23,068 nucleotides of DNA from Gemmatimonadota bacterium (GTDB taxonomy: Bacteria; Gemmatimonadota; Gemmatimonadetes; Palauibacterales; Palauibacteraceae), in NCBI GenBank assembly GCA_030598525.1, contig JAUVPT010000003.1, positions 1 through 23,068 on the forward strand, given 5' to 3'. The notes under the pieces were generated by a model. The model was not told the DNA's origin, ran no database searches, and saw only the letters and a list, made by a program, of their open reading frames with translations. Positions 1 through 7,941 of the stretch are shown here, one piece after another; position 1 is the stretch's first letter, and the number at the start of each line of letters is the position of its first letter. The translations under genes and the position numbers were made by a program.

Positions 1-2
1 CC

Positions 3-443
3 GGTCTTAACTACCGAATCGATGAAATACGGGCCGCCCTGGGTCTGGTTCAGTTGAAGAAGCTGCGGGCCGCCAATCTACTGCGTGCAGAGCTGACAAC
101 GTACTACGACTCGCTACTCGAGGAGGTGAAGGGCCTCCAACATCCGTTCCGCGACTACAAGCCTGGTGTCAATACGTACCACATCTACCCGGTGCTACTT
201 GACGAGAGACTGAATCGCGATTCCGTCATCGGCGCGCTGCGCACGCGAGGCATACAGGCCAGCATCCACTATCCCACGATCCCGGGGTTCCAGGCCTATT
301 CCGCCGAGGATCCGTCGGCGACGCCGCTGGCCACCGAGATAGCGAAGCGGGAGTTGACGCTTCCGTTGTATCCGACGATGGGCACGGACAAAGTGGATAT
401 GGTATGCGAGGCGCTCGCAGACTCGATCAGGGAGGTTGGCTGA
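3..443 (+). CDS. DegT/DnrJ/EryC1-family sugar aminotransferase, C-terminal part (5' truncated by window)
   Basis: The reading frame is open from the left edge and ends at TGA 441-443. The first visible residues (GLNYRIDEIRAALGLVQLKK) are the highly conserved segment of DegT/DnrJ/EryC1/StrS PLP-dependent aminotransferases that follows the active-site lysine by some 40 residues; the lysine itself lies outside the window. The later segment YHIYPVLLDE and the IQASIHYPTIPGF stretch match the C-terminal domain of the family. These enzymes transfer an amino group to a 4-keto (or 3-keto) nucleotide sugar. The next gene, 3 bp downstream, encodes a 4,6-dehydratase that would supply such a keto sugar, and a phosphoglycosyl transferase follows, so the substrate is probably a UDP-4-keto-6-deoxy-hexosamine. 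The exact sugar cannot be read from the sequence. Confidence 0.9.
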   Translation, partial: GLNYRIDEIRAALGLVQLKKLRAANLLRAELTTYYDSLLEEVKGLQHPFRDYKPGVNTYHIYPVLLDERLNRDSVIGALRTRGIQASIHYPTIPGFQAYSAEDPSATPLATEIAKRELTLPLYPTMGTDKVDMVCEALADSIREVG

Positions 444-446
444 GGC

Positions 447-1637
447 ATGGACGAAATCCTGGCACTCGTCGGTCGGCAGCGCGATCTTCTGTCGGCCGAT
501 CTGGAGGCGCATGAGGAGGAGCTTGAGGCAGCCGTGCGTGATGGTCGATTCCTCGTCATTGGGGGAGCGGGCTCCATAGGTCAGGCCGTCGTCAAGGAGC
601 TGTTCTCGCGCAGCCCCCGATCGCTCCACGTGGTGGATCTGAGCGAGAACAACCTGGTCGAGCTGGTGCGGGATATCCGGAGCTCAGTCGGATACATGGA
701 CGGAGACTTCCGTACGTTCGCTGTCGATGCCGGAAGCTCAATATTCGAGTCTCTGTTTCAATCCATGGGGCCGTATGACTATGTCCTCAACCTCTCGGCC
801 CTCAAGCACGTGCGCAGCGAGAAAGACCCGTTCACGCTGATGCGCATGATCGAAGTAAATATTCTGAACGTCGACGAGTGCCTGCGCATGGCGAGTGCAG
901 CGGGGGTGGGGAAGTACTTCGCCGTCTCGTCTGACAAGGCTGCGAATCCGGCCAATATGATGGGGGCGTCAAAACGGGTGATGGAGATGTTGCTGGTGGC
1001 GACAGGAGCCGACCTGCCCATATCAACGGCTCGTTTTGCCAACGTGGCGTTCTCGGACGGCAGTCTTCTGCACGGCTTCGGCCAGCGCATAACCAAACGG
1101 CAGCCGCTGTCAGCTCCCAACGACGTACGACGCTACTTCGTCAGCGCCAAAGAGTCCGGGGAATTGTGCCTGCTCAGCTGCATTCTGGGGGGCAACGGTG
1201 AGATCTTCTTCCCCAAGCTGAGCAGCGAGCTCAACCTCGTGACATTCTCATCCATAGCCGAGCGCTACCTTCGCTGGCGAGGACTCGAGCCGTACGTGTG
1301 CAGTACGGAAGACGAGGCTCGAGCCAGAGTCGATGAGTTGAGCGCTGAGGGAAAATGGCCGTGCTACTTCTTTGAGAGTGATACGACCGGAGAAAAGGAC
1401 TACGAAGAGTTCTATGTCGAGGGCGAGCAAGTCGATTGGGAGCGATTCTCAGCCCTGGGTGTGGTCAGGAATACGGCATCGTGTGACCCCGAGCGACTTC
1501 AGCGCTTTCTCAGCGAGGCTCGGAGCCTGATCCGGCGGGGCCAATGGTCAAGGGCCGAGATTCTGGAACTCTTCCATTCCGTGCTCCCGCAGTTTGCGCA
1601 CCGGGAAACGGGCAAGTACCTCGATGACAAGATGTAG
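447..1637 (+). CDS. FlaA1/PglF/CapD-like nucleotide-sugar 4,6-dehydratase (SDR family, soluble form)
   Basis: An extended SDR protein of 396 residues. It has an N-terminal helical lead (1-34), the Rossmann dinucleotide motif GGAGSIG at 39-45, NLSALKHVRSEKDP at about 115-128 and SSDKAANPANMMGASKR at 161-177. The S/T-D-K triad (162-164) plus Met in place of the usual SDR Tyr (MGASK, 172-176) is the signature of UDP-GlcNAc 4,6-dehydratases such as PglF and FlaA1. It lacks the four membrane helices of PglF and so is a soluble type. A C-terminal extension after about residue 290 is longer than in PseB. It would oxidise C4 and dehydrate C5-C6 of a UDP-sugar to give the 4-keto-6-deoxy product for the upstream aminotransferase. 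The ATG at 447 lies 3 bp after the previous stop (AGGAGG-like GGGAGG about 15 bp upstream). Substrate is inferred, not proven. Confidence 0.85.
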   Translation: MDEILALVGRQRDLLSADLEAHEEELEAAVRDGRFLVIGGAGSIGQAVVKELFSRSPRSLHVVDLSENNLVELVRDIRSSVGYMDGDFRTFAVDAGSSIFESLFQSMGPYDYVLNLSALKHVRSEKDPFTLMRMIEVNILNVDECLRMASAAGVGKYFAVSSDKAANPANMMGASKRVMEMLLVATGADLPISTARFANVAFSDGSLLHGFGQRITKRQPLSAPNDVRRYFVSAKESGELCLLSCILGGNGEIFFPKLSSELNLVTFSSIAERYLRWRGLEPYVCSTEDEARARVDELSAEGKWPCYFFESDTTGEKDYEEFYVEGEQVDWERFSALGVVRNTASCDPERLQRFLSEARSLIRRGQWSRAEILELFHSVLPQFAHRETGKYLDDKM

Positions 1638-1639
1638 TC

Positions 1640-2305
1640 ATGATCCGACTGGTTGATTTCGTTGCGTCGACGATCGCACTGGCCGTGCTCGCGCCTCTGT
1701 TCCTTGTCGTCATGCTCGTCCTCCGGTTCACGGGAGAGCATGAAGTGTTCTATCTTCAGGAGAGGGTCGGACTGGGAGGAAGGCCGTTTCGAGTCCTCAA
1801 GTTCGCGACGATGCTCAAGGAGTCACCGAATCTCGCGGGGGGCTTTCTGACGCAGAAGGACGATCCGCGAGTTCTGCCATTCGGTCGAATCCTGCGTAAG
1901 TGGAAGGTCAACGAGCTGCCGCAGCTTCTCAACGTATGGCTCGGCCAGATGAGCCTCGTTGGACCCAGACCCCAGGCTGCGGTCCACTACAACCTCTACA
2001 ATGCACGGCAGAAAGCGGCTATCGATTCGTTGACACCGGGGTTGACCGGGCTCGGGTCGCTGATATTCCGCGATGAGGAAGGACTGCTCGAACGGTCGGG
2101 ATTGGGATTCGACTACGTTCACGATGAGCTAATCACTCCGTACAAGGGCGACCTGGAGTTGTGGTACGCCGCGAATCGTTCGATCGTTCTTTACTTCAGG
2201 ATTCTGTTTCTCACGGCGATCTCGATCCTCGTTCCCGGCGGCAGCTACCTGGAGAGTTTTCCCGGACTTCCACAGCCTCCGGCTGAGTTGCGGAGGTTAC
2301 TTTGA
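1640..2305 (+). CDS. PglC-like monotopic phosphoglycosyl transferase (sugar transferase, Bac_transf family)
   Basis: A 221-residue protein of the small monotopic phosphoglycosyl transferase class. It has an N-terminal re-entrant membrane helix (about 8-29), then FYLQERVGLGGRPFRVLKFATM (37-58), the core LRKWKVNELPQLLNVW (85-100) and MSLVGPRP (about 104-111). Such enzymes move a sugar phosphate from a UDP-sugar to undecaprenyl phosphate, the first membrane step of glycan assembly. The PglC catalytic Asp-Glu dyad (93-94 in Campylobacter) aligns with N91-E92, so the Asp is replaced by Asn; this Asn-Glu variant is reported in findings. It starts 2 bp after the dehydratase stop and belongs to the same operon. 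The tail after residue 190 contains a second hydrophobic stretch (LYFRILFLTAISILVPG), as in longer relatives. Confidence 0.88.
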   Translation: MIRLVDFVASTIALAVLAPLFLVVMLVLRFTGEHEVFYLQERVGLGGRPFRVLKFATMLKESPNLAGGFLTQKDDPRVLPFGRILRKWKVNELPQLLNVWLGQMSLVGPRPQAAVHYNLYNARQKAAIDSLTPGLTGLGSLIFRDEEGLLERSGLGFDYVHDELITPYKGDLELWYAANRSIVLYFRILFLTAISILVPGGSYLESFPGLPQPPAELRRLL

Positions 2306-2363
2306 GCAGTAGCTGCCCGGCACTCCGTGGGCCCACATCATGATCGGCCGCTAGGAGGGACGA

Positions 2364-3089
2364 TTGCCCAACTTCACCCGCCACCAGATCGCGTACAACC
2401 TGCTCAGCGCCCTCCGCGGCGCCGGCCTTGGCGTGCGGGACGAGTTCGAGGGTCGCCAGGAGCCCTCGTCATGGTTTTTCCGGTGCCTGGCCTACGACCA
2501 ATCAGAACTGGACATCATGGAGTCGGGCGCCATCGACGCCCTGCACGCACCTTCAGCGCTCGTCGAACTGTCGCTCGATGAGGTGGCCGTGACGGCGGCC
2601 GCCATCGGGCCGGAAGGTCTCCTTTCCTATCTGTCATGGGAAGCGGACGACGAACCGTTCGGTGAGGCGGGGCCCACGCCGGAGGATAAGATTCCGGGCC
2701 TCGGGTTCCATCCGGACGTGCACCTGGGATATCTGGCCCTCGACGTCGCTCCGCCCAGTCTCTGGATGGACGAGCGGCGTTCGGATCCGGAATCCAACGA
2801 GGCGTTGGCCCGACGCCTGGCCGTGATGGCCCAGCAGGTCGGTGGAGTCTGTGACGTGGTCGAGGTCCACATCGAGGGTGCCCTCGATGCATCCGAGGAC
2901 GGGTGGGCGGACCGGACCGCGGAGGTCAGACCCGCCGGCGTTTCGGTTCACTTCACCCTGGAGATTCCCCTGGCCGGGACCGGAGAGCGCGAACTCTCCA
3001 TGAAATTCGACGATGGAGCCCGTACGGCGGCGGCCGCGATCGACGGAATGCGGCTCGTGTTCCAGAGGCTCTCGGCCGGCGAGCGGTAG
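2364..3089 (+). CDS. Hypothetical protein, 241 aa, acidic and soluble
   Basis: I do not recognise this family. The start is TTG at 2364, chosen because a strong ribosome binding site (AGGAGGGA, 2353-2360) sits just upstream and no ATG fits. The protein is acidic, has no signal peptide or membrane helix and no cysteine cluster suggesting metal binding. It opens with a likely amphipathic helix (TRHQIAYNLLSALRGAGL). The middle (about 85-140) is rich in Asp, Glu and Pro, and the C-terminal third looks like alternating beta strands (VCDVVEVHIEG, GVSVHFTLEIPL) followed by a helix. GC-rich third positions agree with real coding sequence. It lies 58 bp after the sugar transferase and ends only 2 bp from the stop of the convergent gene. 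No function is proposed. Confidence 0.75.
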   Translation: MPNFTRHQIAYNLLSALRGAGLGVRDEFEGRQEPSSWFFRCLAYDQSELDIMESGAIDALHAPSALVELSLDEVAVTAAAIGPEGLLSYLSWEADDEPFGEAGPTPEDKIPGLGFHPDVHLGYLALDVAPPSLWMDERRSDPESNEALARRLAVMAQQVGGVCDVVEVHIEGALDASEDGWADRTAEVRPAGVSVHFTLEIPLAGTGERELSMKFDDGARTAAAAIDGMRLVFQRLSAGER

Positions 3090-3091
3090 CG

Positions 3092-3778
3092 TCAGGGAGG
3101 ATCGTGCCCGCGGAGCACGAGCACGCTGTCGATCGCCGAGCGAAAGGTCTCCAGCGGAACAGCCCCGCGGATGGCGACGCTGTCGCCCACCACGAAGAAC
3201 GGCGTGCTGGTTACTCCGGCAGTGATCGCGGACTCGTAGTCGCGCACCTGCAGGGGAGCCGTCTGGTCGTTGCGCAGGCAGGCTGCGAACGACTCGTCGT
3301 CGACCCCGATGTCCTCCGCATACGCTCGAAACAGAGCGTTCGGATCCGGAGATTCAACCCACTCCTCGCGGCGTTCGAACAGCACGTCGTGCATGGCCCA
3401 GAAGCGGCCCGCGGCTCCGGCGCAGAACGCGGCCTCGATAGCGGGCCAGGCGCGCGGGTGCGTGGAGTTAGGAAACGAGATCCACAGGTATCTCGCGATG
3501 CCCGTCTGCACGTACAGGCTGTCGATGGCCCGATAGGATTCCTGGTAGAAGCGGGCGCAAAACGGGCACTCGAAGTCCGAGATCTCGACGATTCGAATCG
3601 GAGCATCCTCGTCCCCTTTCGACCGGGCGCGATCCGCACGCTCGAGTATTACCGACTGTTCGCTGGGGACCACCCACGCATCCGCCGAGTTCACATCCTG
3701 CGCGCTGGCGTGCCTTGCCGCCGCGAGGGAAGCCAATGCCAGGGCCAGCAGCCCGGTAAGGCTCGGGCGGCCGATCAT
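3092..3778 (-). CDS. Secreted DsbA-like thioredoxin-fold oxidoreductase
   Basis: A 228-residue thioredoxin-fold protein (Thioredoxin_4/DsbA group). Residues 1-26 look like a Sec signal peptide: Arg near the N terminus, a LTGLLALALASLAA core and an ASA-QD cleavage site, so it should act in the periplasm. The catalytic motif is CPFC at 71-74 within FECPFCARFY, and the cis-proline loop is TSTPFF with Pro193. A helical insertion (about 105-180) containing a further Cys pair (C119, C167) is typical of DsbA relatives. It would oxidise or isomerise protein thiols. Its start overlaps the stop of the upstream bcp gene by 4 bp, so the two are almost surely co-translated, giving an exported thiol enzyme and a cytosolic peroxidase in one unit. 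The precise role (oxidase, isomerase or a specialised partner) is not clear. Confidence 0.88.
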   Translation of the reverse strand: MIGRPSLTGLLALALASLAAARHASAQDVNSADAWVVPSEQSVILERADRARSKGDEDAPIRIVEISDFECPFCARFYQESYRAIDSLYVQTGIARYLWISFPNSTHPRAWPAIEAAFCAGAAGRFWAMHDVLFERREEWVESPDPNALFRAYAEDIGVDDESFAACLRNDQTAPLQVRDYESAITAGVTSTPFFVVGDSVAIRGAVPLETFRSAIDSVLVLRGHDPP

Positions 3779-4233
3779 CCGTCGAGCTCCGCAACTACTT
3801 CTTCCGCATGCTCCGCGGGTCTGACTTTCCGGTACGCCTTCTCGATCCGGCCGTCCTCCCCGATGACGAATGTGGAGCGGAGGATTCCGTGGTACTCCCT
3901 GCCGTACAGCTTCTTCAGTCCCCAGGCGCCATACGCCTCGGCGACCTTGTGGTCCTCGTCCGCCAGCAGGGGGAAGTTCAGGTCGTACTTGTCGCGAAAC
4001 CGCTCATGAGAGCGCACCGGGTCCGGGCTGACGCCGAGCACCGTGGCATTTCGCTCCACGATCGCCGGCATAGCGTCCCGGAATCCGCACGCCTCTTTCG
4101 TGCACCCGCTGGTATCGTCTTTGGGGTAGAAGAACAGGACTACGCGTGTGCCCCTCAGCTCGCTCAATCGGACCACATCGCCGCGGTCGGACGGGAGGAC
4201 GAAATCAGGGGCCAGATCGCCGACACCGATCAT
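3775..4233 (-). CDS. bcp: Thioredoxin-dependent peroxiredoxin, Bcp/PrxQ type
   Basis: A 152-residue peroxiredoxin of the Bcp/PrxQ class. From the ATG at 4233 the motif PKDDTSGCTKEACGFRD spans 38-54, with peroxidatic Cys44 and resolving Cys49 five residues later, as in the atypical 2-Cys PrxQ enzymes. APDF (8-11), FFYPKDDTSGCT and the later RSTFVIGEDGRI are family hallmarks. It reduces hydroperoxides using thioredoxin. A longer reading frame begins at 4269, but MIGVGDLAPDF at 4233 is preferred: it matches the normal family N terminus and an AGAAAGG ribosome site lies 7 nt upstream. It follows the decarboxylase gene after 61 bp on the same strand and overlaps the DsbA-like gene by 4 bp. Confidence 0.92.
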   Translation of the reverse strand: MIGVGDLAPDFVLPSDRGDVVRLSELRGTRVVLFFYPKDDTSGCTKEACGFRDAMPAIVERNATVLGVSPDPVRSHERFRDKYDLNFPLLADEDHKVAEAYGAWGLKKLYGREYHGILRSTFVIGEDGRIEKAYRKVRPAEHAEEVVAELDG

Positions 4234-4294
4234 GTCATGCCTTTCTCGACGTTCAATTGGATGCCGCACCCGGAGGTGTCAGGCTCGCGCGCAT

Positions 4295-5710
4295 TCAACC
4301 TGCCGCCATGCGGTCGTATTCACCTGTGAGGAGGCTCCAGGCTTCCTGCACCGCCTGTTCCGTTCCTCTCGCACTCCCCACTGCGAGACGGATGGCATAG
4401 CGACCATCGACGGTGGTGTGTGACAGAAACACGCGACCGTCACGGTTTACCGCTTCGAGCAGTGTCTGGTTCCAGTCGTCCGGATCCGCGTCGCCCGGCG
4501 GAACGGCTCGGAACACCACGAGAGAGAAGGGGTGAGGGGCGGCGACTTCGAATCTCGGATCTTCCTCGATCCACCCAGCCAGCTGGTCGGCGAGCGCGAT
4601 GTGGGTCCGCAGCCGCGCTCGCATGCCTTCGGCGCCCTCCATGCGGAACTGGAACCACAGCTTGAGTGCCCGGAAACGCCTCCCGAGGGAGAGACCAATG
4701 TCCATTAAGTTCTGCCCATCCTCGGTGCTTCGCAGGTACTCGGGGGTCAGCGAGAGAGGCCGTCTCATGGCGGCGTCGTTCCGGAACAGGAGAACGCTGC
4801 AGTCGATTGGCGTGGACATCCACTTGTGGGGGTTCAGCACGATCGAGTCTGCGCGTTCCCAGCCCTCGAATTCCCCGCGCTTCTCGGGAAGCGCTGCCGC
4901 GGGGCCCGCGTACGCGGCGTCCACGTGAAGCCACACTCCCGTTCGCTCGCAGATCTCGGACACCTCCCGAACGGGGTCCACACTCGTGGTCGAGGTCGTA
5001 CCGATGGTCGCGCACACCATCACCGGAGTGAGCCCGGCGGCCCGGTCGGCAGAAATGGCCTCCTCGAGCGCGGCCGGGAGCATCCGGAGCCTCTCGTCCA
5101 CCGGTACATGGCGCACATGGTCGAGCCCGAAGCCGGCAGCCAGCGCCGACTTGTCCAGTGAGCTGTGCGCCTCCTCCGAGATGTACAGGACGCACGGGCC
5201 CACATCACTGCGGCCGGCGAGACCTCGTTGGCGAACATCGGGAACTGCCTGTTCACGAGCGGCGAGGAGGGCCGTAAACGAGCTGCTCGAAGCGGTGTCC
5301 AGGATCAGGCCGTCGAAGGCATCCGGTAGACCGACGAAACGGCGCACCCATTCGACCATCCGCTGTTCGAGCTCGGTACCCGCCGGGGACGTACGCCACA
5401 GCATGGCATTCTGGTTGAGCTCGGCAGCGAGGAACTCCGCGAGAACGCCGGCATCTGTGGTCGAGCTGCAGAAATAGGCGAAGAAACCGGGATGGTTCCA
5501 ATGCGTAAGGCCCGGGACGATCACGTCATCGAGGTCTGCGAGGACTGACTCCAGGGGTTCCGGCTTCTCGGGCGGCTCCTCCGGCAGCCCGGCCGCCACG
5601 TCTCCCGGCCGCACCCGGGGGAGCACCGGTAGATCGTGCACGTTCTCCCGATAGGAGGCGATCCAGTGCGCCGCCCGAGCGGCGTCTTCGAGAAAACCGT
5701 TTTCGCTCAC
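4295..5710 (-). CDS. PLP-dependent aromatic-L-amino-acid decarboxylase-like protein (group II decarboxylase)
   Basis: A 471-residue fold-type I PLP enzyme of the group II decarboxylase family. Visible landmarks are THWNHPGFFAYF (69-80), the stacking-His segment EEAHSSLDKSA (179-189, His182), the PLP-ring aspartate in HVDAAYAG (262-269, Asp264) and the Schiff-base lysine in NPHKW (Lys296). The mobile-loop segment LTPEYLRS keeps the Tyr expected of decarboxylases rather than the Phe of plant aldehyde synthases. It probably decarboxylates an aromatic amino acid (Trp, Tyr, Phe or a derivative) to the amine and CO2; specificity cannot be read. The start is GTG at 5710 with GGGAGG about 8 nt upstream. 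It is the first gene of the minus-strand group with bcp and the DsbA-like gene, and is divergent from the helicase across about 92 bp. Confidence 0.88.
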   Translation of the reverse strand: MSENGFLEDAARAAHWIASYRENVHDLPVLPRVRPGDVAAGLPEEPPEKPEPLESVLADLDDVIVPGLTHWNHPGFFAYFCSSTTDAGVLAEFLAAELNQNAMLWRTSPAGTELEQRMVEWVRRFVGLPDAFDGLILDTASSSSFTALLAAREQAVPDVRQRGLAGRSDVGPCVLYISEEAHSSLDKSALAAGFGLDHVRHVPVDERLRMLPAALEEAISADRAAGLTPVMVCATIGTTSTTSVDPVREVSEICERTGVWLHVDAAYAGPAAALPEKRGEFEGWERADSIVLNPHKWMSTPIDCSVLLFRNDAAMRRPLSLTPEYLRSTEDGQNLMDIGLSLGRRFRALKLWFQFRMEGAEGMRARLRTHIALADQLAGWIEEDPRFEVAAPHPFSLVVFRAVPPGDADPDDWNQTLLEAVNRDGRVFLSHTTVDGRYAIRLAVGSARGTEQAVQEAWSLLTGEYDRMAAG

Positions 5711-5802
5711 CCTGCACCCTCCCGGACGGATGGACGATGATCCTGGACCGGCGCCGGCGCCCCCGTGGCGTCAGACGTCCGGCAGCCTACCTTGTGGGCT
5801 TC

Positions 5803-7773
5803 ATGAGCGCCGAGAACGAGCCGGCCGAGTTGGAAGTCTTCATCGAAGGCTTCCAACGGGCCATCGACGAAGAGATCCTCGCGATCCAGGATGACCTGGC
5901 CCGTCGGGGTATCGGACAGCCCGTCGCGGCTTCCGGTGGCCACGAAGTAGACACCGATTCGACAGGGTTCATGTATGACTGGACCCTGCCGCCGGGAAGG
6001 TACGTCATTCGGGTGGACGACGCAGTCCGAGTGGCGTGCCAGGGGGGCGAAGGGCTCGGTTTCGTGATCCGCTGGGATCCGGCGACCCGTGTGCTTCGGG
6101 TGAGCGTCTCGGACTGGTTCGGCCGCCTCGCCGGGCCCGCCGAGCTGACCTTTGATCCGACGTGGCTTCTGGCGGCGCTCGACGGGCGCCTGGCAGCCAT
6201 CGAGGCGGGACCGGCGTCCTACCATACCGAGACCGCCATGCGTCTGTTCGGGGCCCGATTCCCCGAGACCGGGACACGGGAGGTCGCCGATTCCCACCAC
6301 GACGGGCTGAACGGGTGCCAGGTCCGGGCCCTCGGGCGGATTCTCGGCAGCCGGACCCAGCTCGTATGGGGCCCCCCGGGGACGGGCAAGACCCTCCTGT
6401 TGGGGCATGCCGTCGGTGCCCTGGCCGAGGAAGGCGGCCGGGTCCTCGTTCTTGCCACCACGAACGTAGCCGTCGATGAGGCGGCGCGGAGAGTCGTGGG
6501 TCAGATGGGCCGCGAGGCGGTCTCCGAGGGGCGGATCGTCCGGGTCGGGGCAGCCTACAGCCCGTCCGGGGACGCCGACCTGTCGATCGAAGCCGTGGTG
6601 CAGCGTCGGGAGGGCCGGGATCCCGGCCGCTTGACCCGCCTGCTGGACGAGCTCGAGTCAGAACTGGGAATCGGGAGGGCCCGGGCAGCCGCCGGTGCTC
6701 TCCAGCAGCGATATGGCGTGGTGCTGGCACGGGCCCGGGCCGCCGCTTCGCCAGGGACCCTCACCAGGGTAGGGCACCTGACTTCCGAGCTTCAACGGGC
6801 CGGGGCGCGAGTCCTCGCGCGGGCGGACGTCGTCCTCACCACGTTTGCCCGCTTGACGCTGCGGGACGACCTGTGGGGCCTTCGCTTCCAGTCGATCTTC
6901 GTGGACGAGGCGAGTACCGCGCCCCTCCCGTACCTGTTCGCCGGGGCCTGCCTGGCTACCGATCGTGCCATCGCGGTGGGCGACTTCCAGCAACTGCCCT
7001 CCGTCGTCATGTCCAGCGGTACCGAGGCTGCCCGGTGGCTGAGCCGTGACATCTTCCGACAGTCGGGCTCGATCGATCCTGACGCGGGCCGGCCCCTGCC
7101 GGACCCCCGGGACGATCTGTGTGCCATGCTCACCGAACAATACAGGATGGCTCCCCAGATCCGGGCCCTGGTCAGCGACCTGTTCTACGGTGGAAGGCTG
7201 ACCGATGCACCCTCGGTCGCCGATCGCCCGATCGTAACGCCGCCCCTGGTCCTGGTTGACACCGAGGCGCTTCGACCTGTAGTCGAGCGCGCCGAGGGAT
7301 CCCGGGCGAACGCTGCCCACGTCGAGGTGCTCATCCAGCTGATCGAACTGCTGGGACGTCTCGGAGTGTCCGACGTGGGAGTCGTCACCCCCTATCGACT
7401 CCAGGCGCGCCGCATCTTCCAACAGGTCCGCTCGCGGCTCGGTCGATCAGCCCCGGCAGGTCTCGAGGTAGCGACCATACACCGATTCCAGGGCAGGGAG
7501 AAGGCGGCCGTAATACTGGACACGGTGGACGCACCCCCGGGAGGAAGCTGGTTTCTCAACGAGCGACGAAACCCGGATTTCCCGCGCCTTCTCAACGTCG
7601 CGATGTCGCGAAGCCGTCAGTCCCTGATCGTGGTCGGGACGTCGGAAGGCCTCGGAAAGACCCTGCCCCCGGACGCACTCCTCGTTCGAACGCTGGAGGT
7701 CATCCGCGAGCGGGGTACGGTGATTGACGGCACGCACGTTGCTCGGGATGGGTTCGGACTGCTCGATGCGTGA
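5803..7773 (+). CDS. SF1B Upf1/DNA2/NAM7-like helicase
   Basis: A 656-residue superfamily 1 helicase. From the preferred ATG at 5803: an N-terminal domain of about 180 residues that I cannot name, Walker A GPPGTGKT (190-197), a charged insertion rich in Arg/Ala (about 250-345), Walker B VDEAS (367-371), motif III GDFQQLPSV, motif IV LTEQYRMAPQIR, VVTPYRLQARRI, motif V VATIHRFQGREKAAVI and motif VI LLNVAMSRSRQSLIVVG. This order is that of the Upf1/SMUBP2/DNA2 group, which unwinds DNA or RNA 5' to 3'. An upstream ATG at 5737 is in frame but would add an Arg/Pro-rich lead (RRRRPRGVRR) unlike the rest and has no ribosome site, so it is not favoured. It has no operon partner: a divergent gene on one side and the long noncoding region on the other. 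Housekeeping and defence roles are both possible. Confidence 0.85.
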   Translation: MSAENEPAELEVFIEGFQRAIDEEILAIQDDLARRGIGQPVAASGGHEVDTDSTGFMYDWTLPPGRYVIRVDDAVRVACQGGEGLGFVIRWDPATRVLRVSVSDWFGRLAGPAELTFDPTWLLAALDGRLAAIEAGPASYHTETAMRLFGARFPETGTREVADSHHDGLNGCQVRALGRILGSRTQLVWGPPGTGKTLLLGHAVGALAEEGGRVLVLATTNVAVDEAARRVVGQMGREAVSEGRIVRVGAAYSPSGDADLSIEAVVQRREGRDPGRLTRLLDELESELGIGRARAAAGALQQRYGVVLARARAAASPGTLTRVGHLTSELQRAGARVLARADVVLTTFARLTLRDDLWGLRFQSIFVDEASTAPLPYLFAGACLATDRAIAVGDFQQLPSVVMSSGTEAARWLSRDIFRQSGSIDPDAGRPLPDPRDDLCAMLTEQYRMAPQIRALVSDLFYGGRLTDAPSVADRPIVTPPLVLVDTEALRPVVERAEGSRANAAHVEVLIQLIELLGRLGVSDVGVVTPYRLQARRIFQQVRSRLGRSAPAGLEVATIHRFQGREKAAVILDTVDAPPGGSWFLNERRNPDFPRLLNVAMSRSRQSLIVVGTSEGLGKTLPPDALLVRTLEVIRERGTVIDGTHVARDGFGLLDA

Positions 7774-7870
7774 GGGCACGCGGAAGACCGGGACATTTCA
7801 CCGGGTCCGACATCGGGCTCCTTCGACTTAGATCCCCAAAGCGCTTTTCAACGGGGGCGATTCGTTGTGA

Positions 7871-7888
7871 TTTTTTCAAAAAACCTGC
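7871..7888 (+). repeat. AT-rich motif copy 1 (T6-C-A6-CCTGC)
   Basis: TTTTTTCAAAAAACCTGC. A shorter version of the same motif, TTTTCAAAACCTGC, recurs at 8341-8354 in the same orientation on the other side of the candidate RNA. The T-run/A-run core is nearly palindromic and stands out in this high-GC sequence. A protein-binding site or part of an easily melted segment is possible; function unknown. Confidence 0.55.
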
Positions 7889-7907
7889 CTTCGATCACAT
7901 CTCGGGG

Positions 7908-7935
7908 TTGACCCAAAAGAAAATTATTGTATACT
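7908..7935 (+). promoter_or_regulatory. Near-consensus sigma70-type promoter for the structured RNA
   Basis: TTGACC (-35, 7908-7913), a 16-bp AT-rich spacer and TATACT (-10, 7930-7935). Transcription should begin near 7942, directly at the first hairpin of the candidate RNA. The nearest downstream gene starts about 570 bp away, so the promoter more likely serves a stand-alone RNA than dtd. It is one of the best promoter matches in the window. Confidence 0.7.
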
Positions 7936-7941
7936 GAATGC

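Noticed and set aside
5737..5802. Earlier start for the helicase
   Set aside because: The added residues are Arg/Pro-rich and no ribosome site precedes the ATG; still possible.
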